Below are positions 24,777 to 37,867 of a stretch of 64,000 nucleotides of DNA, piece after piece; position 1 is the first letter of the stretch; each line of letters begins with the position of its first letter. The DNA is taken from assembly GCA_022575985.1 (NCBI GenBank), contig JAKSXM010000272.1, forward strand, positions 20,394,501 through 20,458,500, read 5' to 3'. A program made the translations under genes and the position numbers. Origin of the DNA: Anagrus nilaparvatae. Its lineage: Eukaryota > Arthropoda > Insecta > Hymenoptera > Mymaridae. The notes under the pieces are model-generated. The model had not been told where the DNA came from and did not search any database. It saw only the letters and a list, made by a program, of their open reading frames with translations.

Positions 24777-25909
24777 ATGAGCAATTATTTTAAAAGTGCT
24801 ACTTAATTTGAGCCTGGAATCGTAATTTTTTTTTTTTAGGGCACATCGACATGACCGGTGTTTTCAGTTAGTTTGAACCTTCAGAAAACCGAAACAAATC
24901 GTGAACAAGAAATCGGCGATAGGTGCCAAAAAGATTTTTTCACTTTTATGTCAAGAACCGCGTTTTTCGTATCTGAGCTACCCCAAATTTTTAAAATAAC
25001 TTTTTAGGTAAATAAAATTTAAAAAAATAGATAAGAAAATCTGATTGCCAGGGAAAAACCACTCCAGAAGAAAAAAAAACTTATCTTTTTACGATGAAAT
25101 TTAGCCAAGCTATCGTCAATTTAAAATTTTGCTTAAATTCGTCTTAAAAAAGATTGAAATTTTATTGAAAAAAGACTGTTTCTGAAATTTAAACATGCAT
25201 TACTCGCTTGATTTTCATCATAAAAAAATAATTTTTTTTTGAAAATCGATTAATTTTTTCCTGGCAATTCATTTCTTTAAGAAAAAAATTATTTTTATTG
25301 ACCAAATTCCAATTTTTAGGTCAAAAGCCTTTGAAAACTGTAAGTAGCAAGATTTACTTAACACAGTTTTTGATCTAAAAATTAAAATTTGGTCAATAAA
25401 AATGATTTTTTTCTTAAAGAAATGAATTGCCAGGGAAAAAGTAATCGATTTAAAAAAAAAAATTATTATTTTGCGATGAAAATCAAGCGAGTAATGCATG
25501 TTTAAAGTTCAGAAACTGGCTTTTTTCAATAAAATTTCAATCTTTTTTAAGACGAATTTGAACAAAATCTTAAATTGACAATAATTTGGCTAAATTTCAT
25601 CGTTAAAAGATAAGTTTTTTTTCTTCTGGAGTGGTTTTTCCCTGGCAATCAGATTTTCTTATCTATTTTTTTAAATTTTATTTACCTAAAAAGTTATTTT
25701 AAAAATTTGGGGTAGCTCAGATACGAAAAACGCGGTTTTTGACATAAAAGTGAAAAAATCTTTTAGGCACCTATCGCCGATTTCTTGTTCACGATTTTTT
25801 TCGGTTTTTCTGAAGGTTCTGAAAACACGGGTCATATCGATGTGCCGTAAAAAAAAAAAATTACGATTCCAGGCTCAAATTAAGTAGCACTTTTAAAATA
25901 ATTGCTCAT
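24777..25909. mobile_element. Long palindrome, family P1 (1.13 kb, arms about 0.55 kb)
   Basis: Left arm from ATGAGCAATTATTTTAAA at 24777 is repeated in reverse complement to 25909, with centre near 25343 and only a few dozen unpaired central bases. Shared landmarks include CCCTGGCAATC with CCACTCCAGAAG, and GTAGCTC with ACCCCAAATTT. Two other copies occur at 55851-56637 and 60741-61811. A 76-residue minus-strand ORF (25269-25499) lies inside the palindrome and recurs at 61122; it follows from the repeat. No transposase visible. Confidence 0.92.
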
Positions 25910-28900
25910 ATTTTATAGCACCCTATTATTTTATTTAATGTTAAAATACTTTATCAAATACACTGATATCGATTATTCATAATTTACCTAGCTATAAACC
26001 TAAATACGGAAATAGAAAAATAAAATAAAATTAACAAGTGTAATTGTAACACTTTTGTTTTTCAATTTCATTCTTAGTAAAAAAAAAATCAGGTTAATAA
26101 TATTAAATAACTTATATAAAAGAAAAAATATTGATATAATATTATAACTTAATTAATGTTTAATATAGTAAGCACGTTATATTGTTACTATTAAACGTTG
26201 GCTCATATATAGAACACGTAAGAAGAGAACACTTGTAGGTATATATAGAAAAATTCAAAGAAATATCAATTCATGTTAATATGAATCTACTTCTAACATG
26301 CAATTTTTAGAGACATTGAGTTTATTTTCATTGCCGATTGTATTATAAATATACCAGGATACGCACCGATTCTACTATTTATAATTGTAAATTTCATTGA
26401 TTTGTAAACAATTTAATACGCATTCTGCATAAGTTATTTGTGCGTTACTTATAATTATACTTTATTGAAATTAGATGGACAAAATAAGATTTGTTTATCA
26501 CTTTAGCAGCTCTTTCTTAAAACTTTCGCCCATTATAATTCACAGGGTCAAAGTGGGAAGCCCTCTACTCTTACGTACTCCGGTAATATTCTTAAACGTA
26601 ATTAGGTTTTCTTTGATACAGGTTATCTGGTTAACTATGCTAATACAGTCACGTAGCCAGAATATTTGTTCGGGGAGGGCTTCGGGGGGAGGGGGGCTTG
26701 GATGTAAAATTTCAGCCTCTAAACTGCATTATTTCACTCTTTTGAAAAAAAATATATTTAAAAAATGGCGGGAGGAGTTAGCCTACAAGTTAGCCTACTA
26801 GTGCTAACATTGTGAGATTTAGGTTTGCGGGGGCCTGCAGACACTAGTTACTCAACGTTAAAACTAATTTTGTGGCTTAATTTGTGGGGGCCCGTAAGCT
26901 GTGCCTACTGTGCACACATGGTAAATTTGTCATTGGTTACTAATCTAGAATTTCTTTTTTGCAAGTATTTTTACTATATTCACAAGCTTTAAAGACATTT
27001 CTAAGGAATCTTGAATTACCTAATTAGAATTTCAAAATTAATTATATAGACAAAATCTTGTTAGGAATATCAACTCTCCAAACTGCAGCATTTTGACACC
27101 TCTGATTTGGCGCAGTTTTAGCTAGTAGCGTCGATATGAGGAAAGTCTCATGAAATTTGTTGTCGTTATAGGTCATTCATAAATTAAATAAGAAGCAAGA
27201 ATTTTGAGAAAGGGAAGAAGATTCGTTACTTGTTTACTTTTTTAACACAATTGTAAAGGAGGGTGAGAGTTAGACAATTGGTATTCGAGAATCCCCAGGA
27301 TATCCCCAGGATCATAAATTAAATTTTGATAACAAAGAGTTATTTTGTTTTGAGAGCAATGAATCTTATTAAAAAATTTGAATTTTCTTTTTCAAGAATG
27401 CTTAAATAGGGGGGGTGATAGGGTAAAATCGGATTTTCGTGCTAACGTATTTTATAGATGATTTGTAATAAACGTAAAAAACTGATTTTTGAGTAAACAG
27501 TTTCTGATAATCAAAACAAAAATACCATCAGGGGTGATCACTATTTTCAAGACGCCAAATTTCGCCATAATGTTACAATTTTTTATTAACGAGAAAAGGC
27601 TCGCAAGTCTCAAAAATTTTGTAAAAGCTTCAGTTTTAAAAAATTCTTTATATATTGGTTTAATTTTTTTTTTAATCGATTGGAAAGTATAGCTCTGCAA
27701 AGGTGTTGATAAAAATGACTTTTTTTCAAATTTAAAGCTCTAACTAAAAATGATCATTTCTGAGCAAATAAATAAAGGAAAAGTTTATTGTAAAGAATTT
27801 TAGGGAAATTGTACAAAATTTTTTAGACTTATTTTTCAAAATTTTTTTCTAAAAAATTGTAGAGTTGATAGTAATTTAAATATTGATCATTTTGGCAAAA
27901 AACGGACATTTGGCTTATTGACTTTAATGGGGAAATATTAGCAACGTAAAAACGTGGGACTTAAACTTGGATTTAAAAGATGCTTGAGGTGACGCTTGCA
28001 TAAAATAAATTTATTTCAATCGGAAGTGTTTTGGTTGGCATTAGTTGGCCTGTCTGGTGACTAGAAGCTTTTTATTTGAAATATTGCCGAAAAAAATCTA
28101 ACCTAGTAATAAAAATGAAGCACTATTGTAACCTGCCCTGAAGGCCCTTCAGAATAAACATCAGGTATAATTTTTTGACATAATCTGTCCCTCAGAGTAA
28201 TTTGGCGTTCCAAAGGTAGTGGTCTTCCCTTGTAACTTAATAGAATAAAATAAGAAATCAAAATTTACTTGGCATATTGCCCACGTTTAAAGAGCTTTGA
28301 AAAACTTTAATATTTTCCACACCCGATTAATTCCCTAATACTTTGTGAGTTAATAATTAATAAACAATGTAATATTAATATGGAAAGTGTTTATTACAAC
28401 AAAAAAGCGTGGGATGCATTTTAAGCAAACCGCTGTATTTTACGTTAAAATTTATTTGCGATGCATATTTTAGTAAAAAAAATTTTAATTGAAAAAAATT
28501 TACACTTGAAAATTTGCTTAAAATTAAAAATTTTTCAGTTACATTATCATTCAGTTACTTTTTTAAACATCAAATAAAGGCGTAACTTAAAAATTAAATA
28601 TTCTGCTTCAAAATTTAAGCAAAGTAACTCAACCGTGTATATATTTATAAAATTAAATATTTAGTTAATAAAAGTTAATGAATTATGAAATACATTATCA
28701 AAAATACTTAAAAAAACACGACGAACCATTAAATAAATTATTTACACAGCAGATAAATTAAATATTACGTTTTTTTAACACTAAATATAATCAGCAGCAC
28801 TTTTTTTTTTATTATTCAAATACTAAATAAATAAAAAAAAATTTTCAATGTTTATTTTTAAAAATAAAACTTTAATGAAAGTCTTTTATTTCTTTTTTAT

Positions 28901-30899
28901 TTATTATTTAATTATTTTCTATTTCTTATTATATATATTACACTGTGAAATTTTGTTTTTTAAATTTTCAAACAAATTTTTGCATTTTTTAAATAAAGTA
29001 TAATTTTTAATTGGTGATTTTTATTAAAAAAAGTTTATTTTTACCAGAAGTAAATAGGGTTGGGCAAACGGTATTGAGATTTTCTGGAATTTCGAAAATA
29101 TAAAAAAAAAATTTTTAATATGAATTTTTTTTTTTTCATTAAAATCAGGCTGATGTAAATAAAAAATAACAGCAATTAATAACACGAAAAATAATGGTAA
29201 AGGGAAACCGTAACGTCGTAAACCACGAAACGCAAATTTTTTGTTTTATAAATTGAAATTTATGTAAAAATTGTTTTTTAATTTGGTAAAACAGATAGGT
29301 TAAATATTTTTCCTATTTTTAAAAAAAAGTAAGATATGGATCAGTTTTCGAAAATTTATTCCTTAAAATTTTTGAAAACTTATTTATCCATTTAAAAATT
29401 TTCCGCTTAAAAAATATTTTTGAAACCATTTTTGGGACACAGCTATTTTGAAGTTAATTTTATCCAGAAACATGCAATATGCTTGCCAATTTAGCACAGT
29501 TTTTTAAAAAACCAATCTAATGGAATTTCAACATTCTTTTCATAAAAAATATTATTTTCATTCTAGTGGGTCAAAAATGTACTATTTAATGTTTTATTGT
29601 TTTGTACTTTAACAACGCGATCTTACAGTGTAGTTCATATCTCTTTAATATATATATTTGTTAGCTAAAAATAAAATTCAGGAAATACTATATATATTTA
29701 TACCTGACAGCTTAAGCTCAATTAAACAAATTACATGAAATAATATTTGTATTATTGTTATTATTATTACAAGGATACATTTTATGTATATATAGATATT
29801 GTATATTTTATTATAACACTTAAAAGACTTGCAAAAATACGGGAATTTTGCCAAAATAATTTTCTTGAGGAGGGGGAATAGGGGGTAGAATTTAATTAAA
29901 AATAGATTGATAATTATTTTGATAAGGGATTTGGTGTAATAATTTAGGTGGTGCACTCTGCAAGTGCTTCTATTTTTTGGTGTTTTTTTCATTTAAAGGA
30001 ATTTATTTGTCGTAAAATTCAGAAAGTAGGTTTTAAAATTCAGTATCATTTTCTCACAATGGGTGACTAGGTTATTTTTTACGAAATTTCAGGAATTTTC
30101 AGATTTGGGTAACTAATTTTTTAATAAAGATCGGAGAGTAAAGATCAGTGTCCAACAAAAATATTCAATTAGATATTTCGAAAAAGGTCGCAAATAATAA
30201 TAAAAAATGAAATATTTTCGAAAAAAATGAATGAAAAAATTAATAAAATTAATGTCATATAAGCGTTCACAGTGAACCGATGAACTTATAGCTGTTTTTA
30301 AAATATTTAATGGCCAAACATTACCTTTAAATTTGTAATAAATTCGTAATAAAAATCTCAAATAAATTCAGCAGAAAATGCAAAGAATTTTTGACATTTT
30401 TTATTTTCGAATAGGGTCTAGCGGGTGGTTTTCGACACAGTTCAGAAATTAATGACTTTAAATTGTTGTAGAATTAAATTTCGAGCGATTTCGAGCGTTT
30501 TTGGACACAAAATGTTTATAATAACAATAATAAATATTGACGGTAAAAATCTATTTACGAATTTCAAGTACTATTTCAAATATTAAGTAAGTTTTAATAT
30601 AAAAAACTGAAAAAATGAGATTTTGAACACAAAATTAACTACTAACAAAAAAAAATTCATTACAAAAAATTTTTTTTTTTCATTGTGAACCCCTGGACCC
30701 TGTGAGCAATTTTTTTCTAATTATTCATCTTCTATTTACAAAAAACAATAAGTAACCAACCAAAACCGTATCGATGTCAACCAACCCATCCTTGACCCTA
30801 GTAAAAATTATTTTGCTGAATGTAAAGTGTTTGATGACTAATTCAAAAATTTATTAAGATTTAAATCTAAAATAAACTAAAATTTTATTTAAAATTTAC
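25910..30899. other. Five kilobases of repeat-rich, gene-poor sequence
   Basis: I see no convincing coding region. Poly-G and poly-A patches (for example 26670-26700 next to GTAGCCAGAA) look like worn transposon ends. A block at about 28135-28245 (GAAGGCCC to CTTCCCTTG) resembles one at 42440-42560. GGGTTGGGCA at about 29055 resembles a DNA-transposon end. The ORFs in this span are short and lack family features. Confidence 0.5.
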
Positions 30900-30995
30900 C
30901 TCAATTGTTAATTGCAAATTAATATTTGAATCATTTTTTTCATCTTTTGTCATTTTGTAACTTAATTCAGTTGAACCGTTATTTGAGATTTCCAT
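30900..30995 (-). CDS. Possible isolated first coding exon
   Basis: On the minus strand an ATG at 30995 opens 32 codons (MEISNNGSTELSYKMTKDEK and on to LQLTIE) that end exactly at a donor GAG/GTAAAT in phase 0. Composition is more protein-like than the surrounding AT noise. I found no following exon to the left, so it may be a gene fragment, a first exon with a distant partner, or chance. Confidence 0.25.
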
Positions 30996-31442
30996 TTTTC
31001 TTTATTTATGGTGTATATATTTTTTAAAACATAAATTTTGACATAAATATTAAAACTAAAAATTTATTAAATTTAATGGGAAAGGTATAATTATGTATAT
31101 TATGACAATTTAAAATTTTATTTATAACCTTTTCATCATGTAAAAAGTAAAAACAATTTATTTGCTTGCTTTTTGTTTTTTTTTTCCAAGTACCGAGACC
31201 TAAGTTATTTTGAATTTTTTTGGCTCCAATATATTCTTCAATTTTCATCATTTATTTATTCTAAAAATAACAATGCATAAAAAATGGTATTCAAATTCTA
31301 TAGGAGTAAAATTTAAAATCTCATGAAAATTTTTTACGAAAAAAAAAAATTATTCTTATCAGGCTGCTACGTAAGTAATTATTACACTTCTCTTCTAAGA
31401 AAAAAAATGCGACAATTTATTGAATTTTTCAAAATTCTCAAT

Positions 31443-32813
31443 AAGGGGAGTGTCAACTGTTTGGGAAGCCGATTTGCTTCTTACTTTCTGAACAGATTGT
31501 GGTAGTTGAAAAAATATCCCCTATACTCTCAGTTTACTTGAAAGGGTCTCATGTGCCCAGAAATTAGACCAAATATGGGCAAACGGGCATACTCTTATGG
31601 CCGTTTTCAATAAAACTGATCAAAAAATCTTTGTAAATAACAATATACGCTGCACGGAAAAGTTCAAGACTGAATCTTTCCAAAAACTACTCGTAATTGG
31701 AAAATTTTTGAACGAACGATTTCAAAAAATTAGTGCAACGGATTTTTGAAGGACCGATTCATTTCAATAATTTTTTTGAAAACGAAAAATTTGAAAATTT
31801 CATTTTTATACCTCCAGGGACACAAATATGTCAATGTAGATACTCATGAGAGCGTTAGTTTAGTTTCGGTAGTAACTATCGGAAGTTGGTGATAAAATTT
31901 CTTGGGGCCGTTTTATCCAACGGTAACCATGACGTAAAAAAAGCATAATTAAAAAATTTATAACCGGTTTGTGTAACTACACAACCAACGAGCATGGAAC
32001 ATGTTTACTCATAATAGTAATAAATCCAAAAACCGAAATTACAATAAATCCCAAAATATAAATTAGCCTTAGTCTATAAACCTAAAGTATTCTAAGTTCT
32101 TGTTTGTAACAGAGCCTGATCAGGCCCTGACTCCCACTGCAAATTATTTTAAGTCCCTAAATCGAAAATATTCTAAGTCCATTTCACCCCCCCCCCTAAA
32201 ACGTTACTTTTTCACCCCCCCCTAAAAGTGTCACTTTTTCACCAACCCCCCTGCAGAGCCAAACTTTTTCAAATACCCCATCCAATGAACATGTTCCATG
32301 TTAAAATAAAAATTTGTGTTTAAAGTTCAAAAACACAAACGTGAACGGAAAAAATAAATATTTTTCAATTCCTTTTTAATATTTTAACACTAAAATTAAG
32401 GAATTCTGTTAAGGCTCACACACAAACTCATGGGCACGAGCAAAAAGCATACGAGCACGAGAAAAAGTAGTATATAGTGGGAGTTAGAATGGAGGGGCTA
32501 AAGAGGAGAAATTAAAAATATTAACCCCACTTTGTTCAATATTGCTCGTGCTCGTATGCTTTTTTGCTCGTGCCCATGAGTTTGTGTGTGAGCCTTTAGT
32601 AAAAAATTAGACCCCGTTCAAATTTAAGCGTGGGTAAACGGCAGAACTTCAATACGCGGGTAAACTGCGAAACTTCAATAGCCTGATATACCTAATTTAT
32701 AGGTCCAGGAGGCTCATTCAGATAAACTGAAGGTACGCGGGGTGTATTTTCAACTACCACCTGTCCTGAAAGACAGAAGCAAATCGGATTCCCAAACAGT
32801 TGACACTCCCCTT
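31443..32813. mobile_element. 1.37-kb inverted-repeat element with 'AAGGGGAGTG' ends
   Basis: Left end AAGGGGAGTGTCAACTGTTT at 31443 is mirrored by a right end finishing AACAGTTGACACTCCCCTT at 32813. Similarity extends inward about 80 bp (GATTTGCTTCT, GTAGTTGAAAA). No coding capacity. It contains C-rich tracts (about 32188-32280) and a younger nested MITE at 32412-32595. Related ends occur near 42560. Confidence 0.75.
32412..32595. mobile_element. 184-bp MITE with TTA target duplication (PIF/Harbinger-like)
   Basis: Terminal inverted repeats of about 50 bp start AGGCTCACACACAAACTCAT and run through GGGCACGAGC and CATACGAGCACGAG. The element is flanked by TTA at 32409-32411 and TTA at 32596-32598. 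The 3-bp TTA duplication is the hallmark of PIF/Harbinger; assignment rests on that and needs an autonomous partner. Confidence 0.85.
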
Positions 32814-33869
32814 GCAGCAAGTATATTTAATAATACAAAGTAAATAAATTTATCTAATCATATTTACTAAAATATTTATATATAGTTATGATTACACATT
32901 AAATGCTGTATTAGATATAAAAAAAATGACGAATTAAAATAGTACATACGTACTTTCGTTTTGTATTTTTTTCCTTTAAAAGCATCATTTTTAAAAAGAT
33001 AATTAAATTACACAGAAAAAAAATCCGCTTACCTCAAGCGGAAAGACTCCGTCTTATTTATATTCTGTGATATATTCAATTTTTAAGTTAACCATGGGTA
33101 AATATATCAAACCCGTTTACACCGACAAGCGGTCTTTTTTTTTGTCTAACTTATACCTCAAGAAAATCATGTTTTGTTGGTGTAAACGGATCTTTGGGTA
33201 TTTACTCAAGTTAACCAATTGAGCAGGTTAACTATGACAGTATAAAATCACTTAGTTAAAAGCTTGATTAAAAGCCAATATCACTAAAAAAATGCGTAAA
33301 TGAACGTAAAAAATTCTTAAATGCAAAAAGTACCATGTAAACTATAGGCTGCTATAGGCAAACAATTACTTGGGTTTGACATTCGTTTGACATTTGCTTC
33401 TCAACCAAAGGGGTATCAATTTAATTGGAATAGTTATTTCATAAAATTTAAAAATTGTTGCATGTTGCCTGATTTCAGGATCGATAAATGGAGTCGTGAA
33501 TGTTAAAAAAGTACTCATTCAGAAAATAGTTATGTGCCAAAAAAGAGTGCATATCTAAATCATTTTAGTATTTAAAACTAATCAATTAATTAATTGGGAA
33601 ACCGGTCTTTTTCGTTAAAAAATTTTTCTCCTAGCTCTTTGCTTAATCATAAAGGCCCATAGGTCTTTTATAATAAGATTCGTTGAACATTTTTCTTCTC
33701 TACTATATGTTTTTTAGATCGCTAAAACCAAATCAGGGGTCCAAAAAACCTAGAAACTAAGGTAATTCGTTTAAAGTATTAAAAACTACCCTAAAAATAA
33801 GAAAATAAGAAGTAAGATCCAATGGTCAGTTAAATCCTAAACGGTCCTAAATGAAAATTTTAGGAGAAT
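32814..33869. other. Spacer with a worn inverted repeat
   Basis: No gene is visible. An imperfect inverted pair occurs at about 33080-33230 (AAACCCGTTTACACCGAC against GTTGGTGTAAACGGATCT), probably an old MITE. Confidence 0.45.
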
Positions 33870-34374
33870 CTACAATTTTGAATGACGATTATAATAACGT
33901 AAATTGGTACATCCATTACTTTTCATACAGTAGTAGGCGCAAGCTTGTCACTGATTGGGCTCAAATATTTCCCATTGATTTTAAAGTGCTAAAATTGTAA
34001 GAAGGGATAATTTTTATCAAATTTCGAAAAATAAATAGGTCAAGGTTGTGCATGTACTCTGCAAAAAATCTAAAAACGAACAGCGAGCTTCAATGATTTT
34101 TGCAGTTTGACGTAATAAAATAATAACTGTGTAAGACGGCAGAAATAGGTAAAATATGTTGTTTGCTTTTCGAAGATATTTTCAGAATACCCAAACGACC
34201 TCGGCCTATTCATTTATCGAAATTTTTAAAATATTACCACTTCCTAGTTGGAAGTTCCTACAATTTTAGAAATCAATGTTCAAGCGCAATCAAGGACAAA
34301 CTTGCACCTACTATTGTATGAAAAGTAATAGATACACTCATTTACGTTATTATAATAGGTCTGCTACAATTTTT
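33870..34374. mobile_element. Palindromic element, about 0.5 kb
   Basis: CTACAATTTTGAATGACG with TTATAATAACGTAAAT and TTACTTTTCATACA on the left is matched in reverse complement by the right part ending around 34374. The arms have diverged, so it is older than the large palindromes. No ORF. Confidence 0.7.
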
Positions 34375-34470
34375 AAATCTTTGGGAATATCCCTGGATTA
34401 TTCCTTTTTTTTTAAACACTAAAAAATCTTTCTGAAATGATAAAAATAAGATTTAGTATAAAAATATTTA

Positions 34471-35246
34471 TCTCTCTATATTATAAAATTCTAAACGCTG
34501 CCGCCGCCGCCGCCAACATGGCTCATTTGGACAACCCCATTTGGATACCCCCATTTGGGCACCCCCAACTGGACACCCCCATTTGGACACCCTCATTTGG
34601 GCACCCTCATTTTAATACCCCCATTTGGGCATAGTACATGTGGACACAATACTGTCAGGCACTTCTAAATTTTTTATTATATTAATCATTAACTGTATTT
34701 GATTTATTTATTCATTAAGACAGACTACAATGGCAGCGGTCAGATTGTAAGTTAAATAGATCGAGTTAATAGATTTCATACGTTACGCAATAATACATCA
34801 AATCTATAGTTTAGAATTTTATAATATAGAGAGATTATATTTTTATTTACATGGTTCCAAAATATGGTACCAATATAAATCTATATATTTAAATTATTAA
34901 CTGAAGATGGAGTGATTACTCCGAAACGTCTTTAAAAAACTATTTTCTTATAAAGATCTTCACTTAAAAAAATTATTTATAAAAAAATTTTATTTATCCT
35001 TTATAGTAAGAAATAATTAGTTAAAATTAACAATGGATTTCATATTAGTGCAATTAAAATAAATATTTGTGAAAGAAAAATTAAATTATTTAAATTTAAA
35101 AAAAAATTATTGGCAAATAAGTTTAAAGTTTTATTCTTTCTAATTAATTGTCTTTTAATTTCTAATTCTAAACATGGGCCTTTTCACCACGCTCGACGCT
35201 TTGCGGGGGTTGGCGCGCGGAGCGCGCAGGGGGCGGAGTCCCCTAG
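34471..35246 (+). mobile_element. Non-autonomous Helitron-like element
   Basis: Begins TCTCTCTATATTATAAAA directly after an A at 34470 and ends with a GC-rich hairpin (GCGCGCGGAGCGCGC, then GGGGGCGGAGTCCCC) and CTAG at 35246, followed by T. A 5' TC, a 3' hairpin plus CTRR and insertion between A and T are the defining Helitron features. No Rep/helicase ORF. Internally, the 5' terminal 27 bp recur inverted at 34809-34835, and there are a GCC run at 34499-34514 and 14-bp tandem repeats at 34535-34632. Confidence 0.75.
34535..34632. repeat. 14-bp tandem repeat, 7 copies
   Basis: Units of the form CCCCATTTGGRYAC follow each other without gaps. They give a short repetitive ORF, which I do not consider a gene. 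Confidence 0.9.
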
Positions 35247-35276
35247 TAATATATAATTTTGGAAATATACTTAGTA

Positions 35277-36368
35277 CTCCAGTCAAAATACGGGAGGGGG
35301 GGTGGACTTACGGTTGCGAATACGAGATTTGCTCTAGTATAGGTTTCTTGGGTCGCTGAACACGAAAATCTGGGTCATTTGGCTAAGACCATGGGGCTTC
35401 ACCCTTAAATTTGCAAAAACATCCCCCAAATGGGGTATTTTTAAAGTATTCGCGTTCTGAGTCGATAGATTTGTCAAAGAACTGGCTTCTAAGGGTTTTT
35501 TGGGTCGCTAATTAAGAATCTCGATGATTTTTTAAGGTAACATTATTATTTCAACCTTAAATTAGCTAAAACTACCCCCCAAAAGGGGTGTTTTTCTATT
35601 TTCGCGACCAGAGTAGGTCCACAAGCATTTTTTGGGTCGCTGAAAAGGAATTTCATGGATTTTTTTATGAATAATTAATATAACACCCCTAAATTAGCTA
35701 AAACTACCCCTAAAATGGACGTTTTTGCTACTTCTGCATTTTGGAACGCCCAGATTAGGTCCATAGGATTTTTTGGGTCGCTGACAACGAATTCCATGGA
35801 TTTTTTAATGAATAATTAATATATAACCACTAAATCTGCTAAAACTACCCCTAAAATCTACGAACCAATAAACCCTATGGGCCTAACCTGGGCATACAAA
35901 ATGCAGAAATAGCAAAAACATCCATTTTAGGGGTAGTTTTAGCTAATTTAGGGGTAATATATTAATTATTCATAAAAAAATCCATGACATTCGTTTTCAG
36001 CGACCTAAAAAACCCTTGTGGACCTAATCTGCACGCGAAAAGTGCGAAAATAGCAAAGACACCCCTTTTGGGGGGTAGTTTTAGCTAATTTAAGGGTGAA
36101 ATATTAATGTTACCTTAAAAAATCATCAAGATTCTTCATTAGCGACCCAAAAAACCCTTAGAAACCAATTCTTGGGCAAATCTATCGACTCAGAACGCGA
36201 AGATATCAAAAATACACCCTTTTGAGGGTAGCAAATTTAAGGGTGAAGCCCCATTTTCTTTACCAAATGACCCCGATTTTCGTTTTCAGCGACCCAAAAA
36301 ACCTATACTAGAGCAAATCTCGTATTCGCAACCGTAAGTACACCCCCCCCCCCGTATTTTGACTGGAG
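35277..36368. mobile_element. 1.09-kb palindromic element, 'GGGTCGCTGA' family, TA-flanked
   Basis: Ends CTCCAGTCAAAATACGGG / CCCGTATTTTGACTGGAG are flanked by TA on both sides (35275-35276 and 36369-36370). The arms consist of tandem units of about 135-150 bp, each with TTTTTTGGGTCGCTGA and AAACTACCCC(C)AAAA: four units in the left arm (35349, 35502, 35634, 35775) and three in the right. TA duplication and CTCC ends suggest a Tc1/mariner-type MITE. Other copies or pieces lie at 50510-50746 with 55676-55850, 58380-58660, 62850-63357 and 63377-64000. Confidence 0.85.
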
Positions 36369-37867
36369 TACATCGATTTATTCGTGTTTTGATTGGTCGC
36401 GTTGATTTTGTCATGCGCGTGAATTATATTTTTTATTGGGTGCTAGCGGTATAGAATACAAGAAGTTCTCTGTCACATATACTCTCGCGAGTTATTAAAT
36501 TTTTATTATTATTTAACCTTTTAAAATAATTAATTTTTAATAAAATTTTGGCTATTTTTCATTATAATTAAATATAAATAATAAATATAATAATTTTATC
36601 ATTTTATTATGAGTGATTCTTAGTGAATTCAGCAAAAGTTTCCAGGCCGGGTCGCTGAAACCGGCTAAAAACTTTTTTTTGCTAATTACCTATCCAAAAT
36701 GGACTATGTCCCCAAATTTTAGCCCTTAATATTGAAAACTAAGCCCAGGGCGAATTTTTGAAAAAAAAAGACGTTTTCATCTTTCCTCAGCCACCCATTC
36801 TTCTTTTATGTGCCATTCCTTCTGGAAATCATTAAAAATAATGAAAAAAGAGGTACTATAGTAAAATTTTCTCAGGAATCCAGTCATGCCAGTAGTTTTT
36901 GAAAATTCCTACACGGGGAGCCAGAAAATGCATAAATTCACAGGGTATATTACGGAAACTACAGAAAAATTGTATATCCGAATTTTTTATTCAGCTTCTC
37001 AGGAAAAGCGTGTTTTTATATATATTTTCGGATGCCATATCAACCTAGATGCGATCGAACTTCCTAGACCCTAAAATAACCGAAAAATCGTGAATTTTCC
37101 TCAATTTTTCTCATTTTTTAGCAGTTTTTTTGAATTTTCCCGCTCTAAATTACTCCCAACCATTTAAACAAGGTAAGATTCGGATTCCCAGGGAAATTTC
37201 ATATATTTTCTTTATTTAAATCCTTTTTAGGCTTCGATGTAAACGAGCTCACACCAAATGCCTTTAATACAAAATTTTGATTTTTATCGTTTTTTAGCAA
37301 TTTTTTTGAATTTTCCCGCTCTAAATCACTCCGAACAATTTAAACAAGGTGAGATTCAGATTCCCAGGGAAATTTTACATATTTTCTTAATTTAAATAAT
37401 TTTTAGGCTTTGATGTAAACGAGCTCACACCAAATGCCTTAAATACTTTTGATTTTTATCGTTTTTTAGCAGTATTTTGGAATTTTGCCGTACTACATGA
37501 CCCTGTATGATTTAATTAATGTCAAATTCGGGTTTCCAGTAAAATTTTAAACTTTTTCTATACTTTAATAATTTTTTGGCTTTAGTGTAAAAGAGTTCAT
37601 AGAAAATTCTATAAATTTAAATTATTTTTTAGCTCTATATTGGTCACTAGGTAGAATTCGGTGTTACATTCTATAAAATATAGCTATTCTTTAGAGAAAA
37701 AAAATTTTTTAAATAATAATTAATGAATTACATATTTTAATAATCTTTAAAAGAATGAGTTTTTTAATAAAGAGAAAATTATTCTATTAAAAAAATTTTT
37801 ATTGATATTTATATAATATTTAGCTTACAATAATGTATTCAGAAAATATTTTTATAATTTAGATAAT

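Noticed and set aside
26475..26801. 108-codon ORF
   Set aside because: Crosses a G-rich transposon-like end and has no recognisable domain.
31024..31251. 75-codon minus-strand ORF starting MMKIEEYIGAKK
   Set aside because: The first 25 codons look protein-like, but there is no splice or family support; retained only as a weak possibility near the orphan exon at 30900.
34437..34634. 65-codon ORF with Pro/Trp/Phe repeats
   Set aside because: Produced by a GCC run and 14-bp tandem repeats inside the Helitron-like element.
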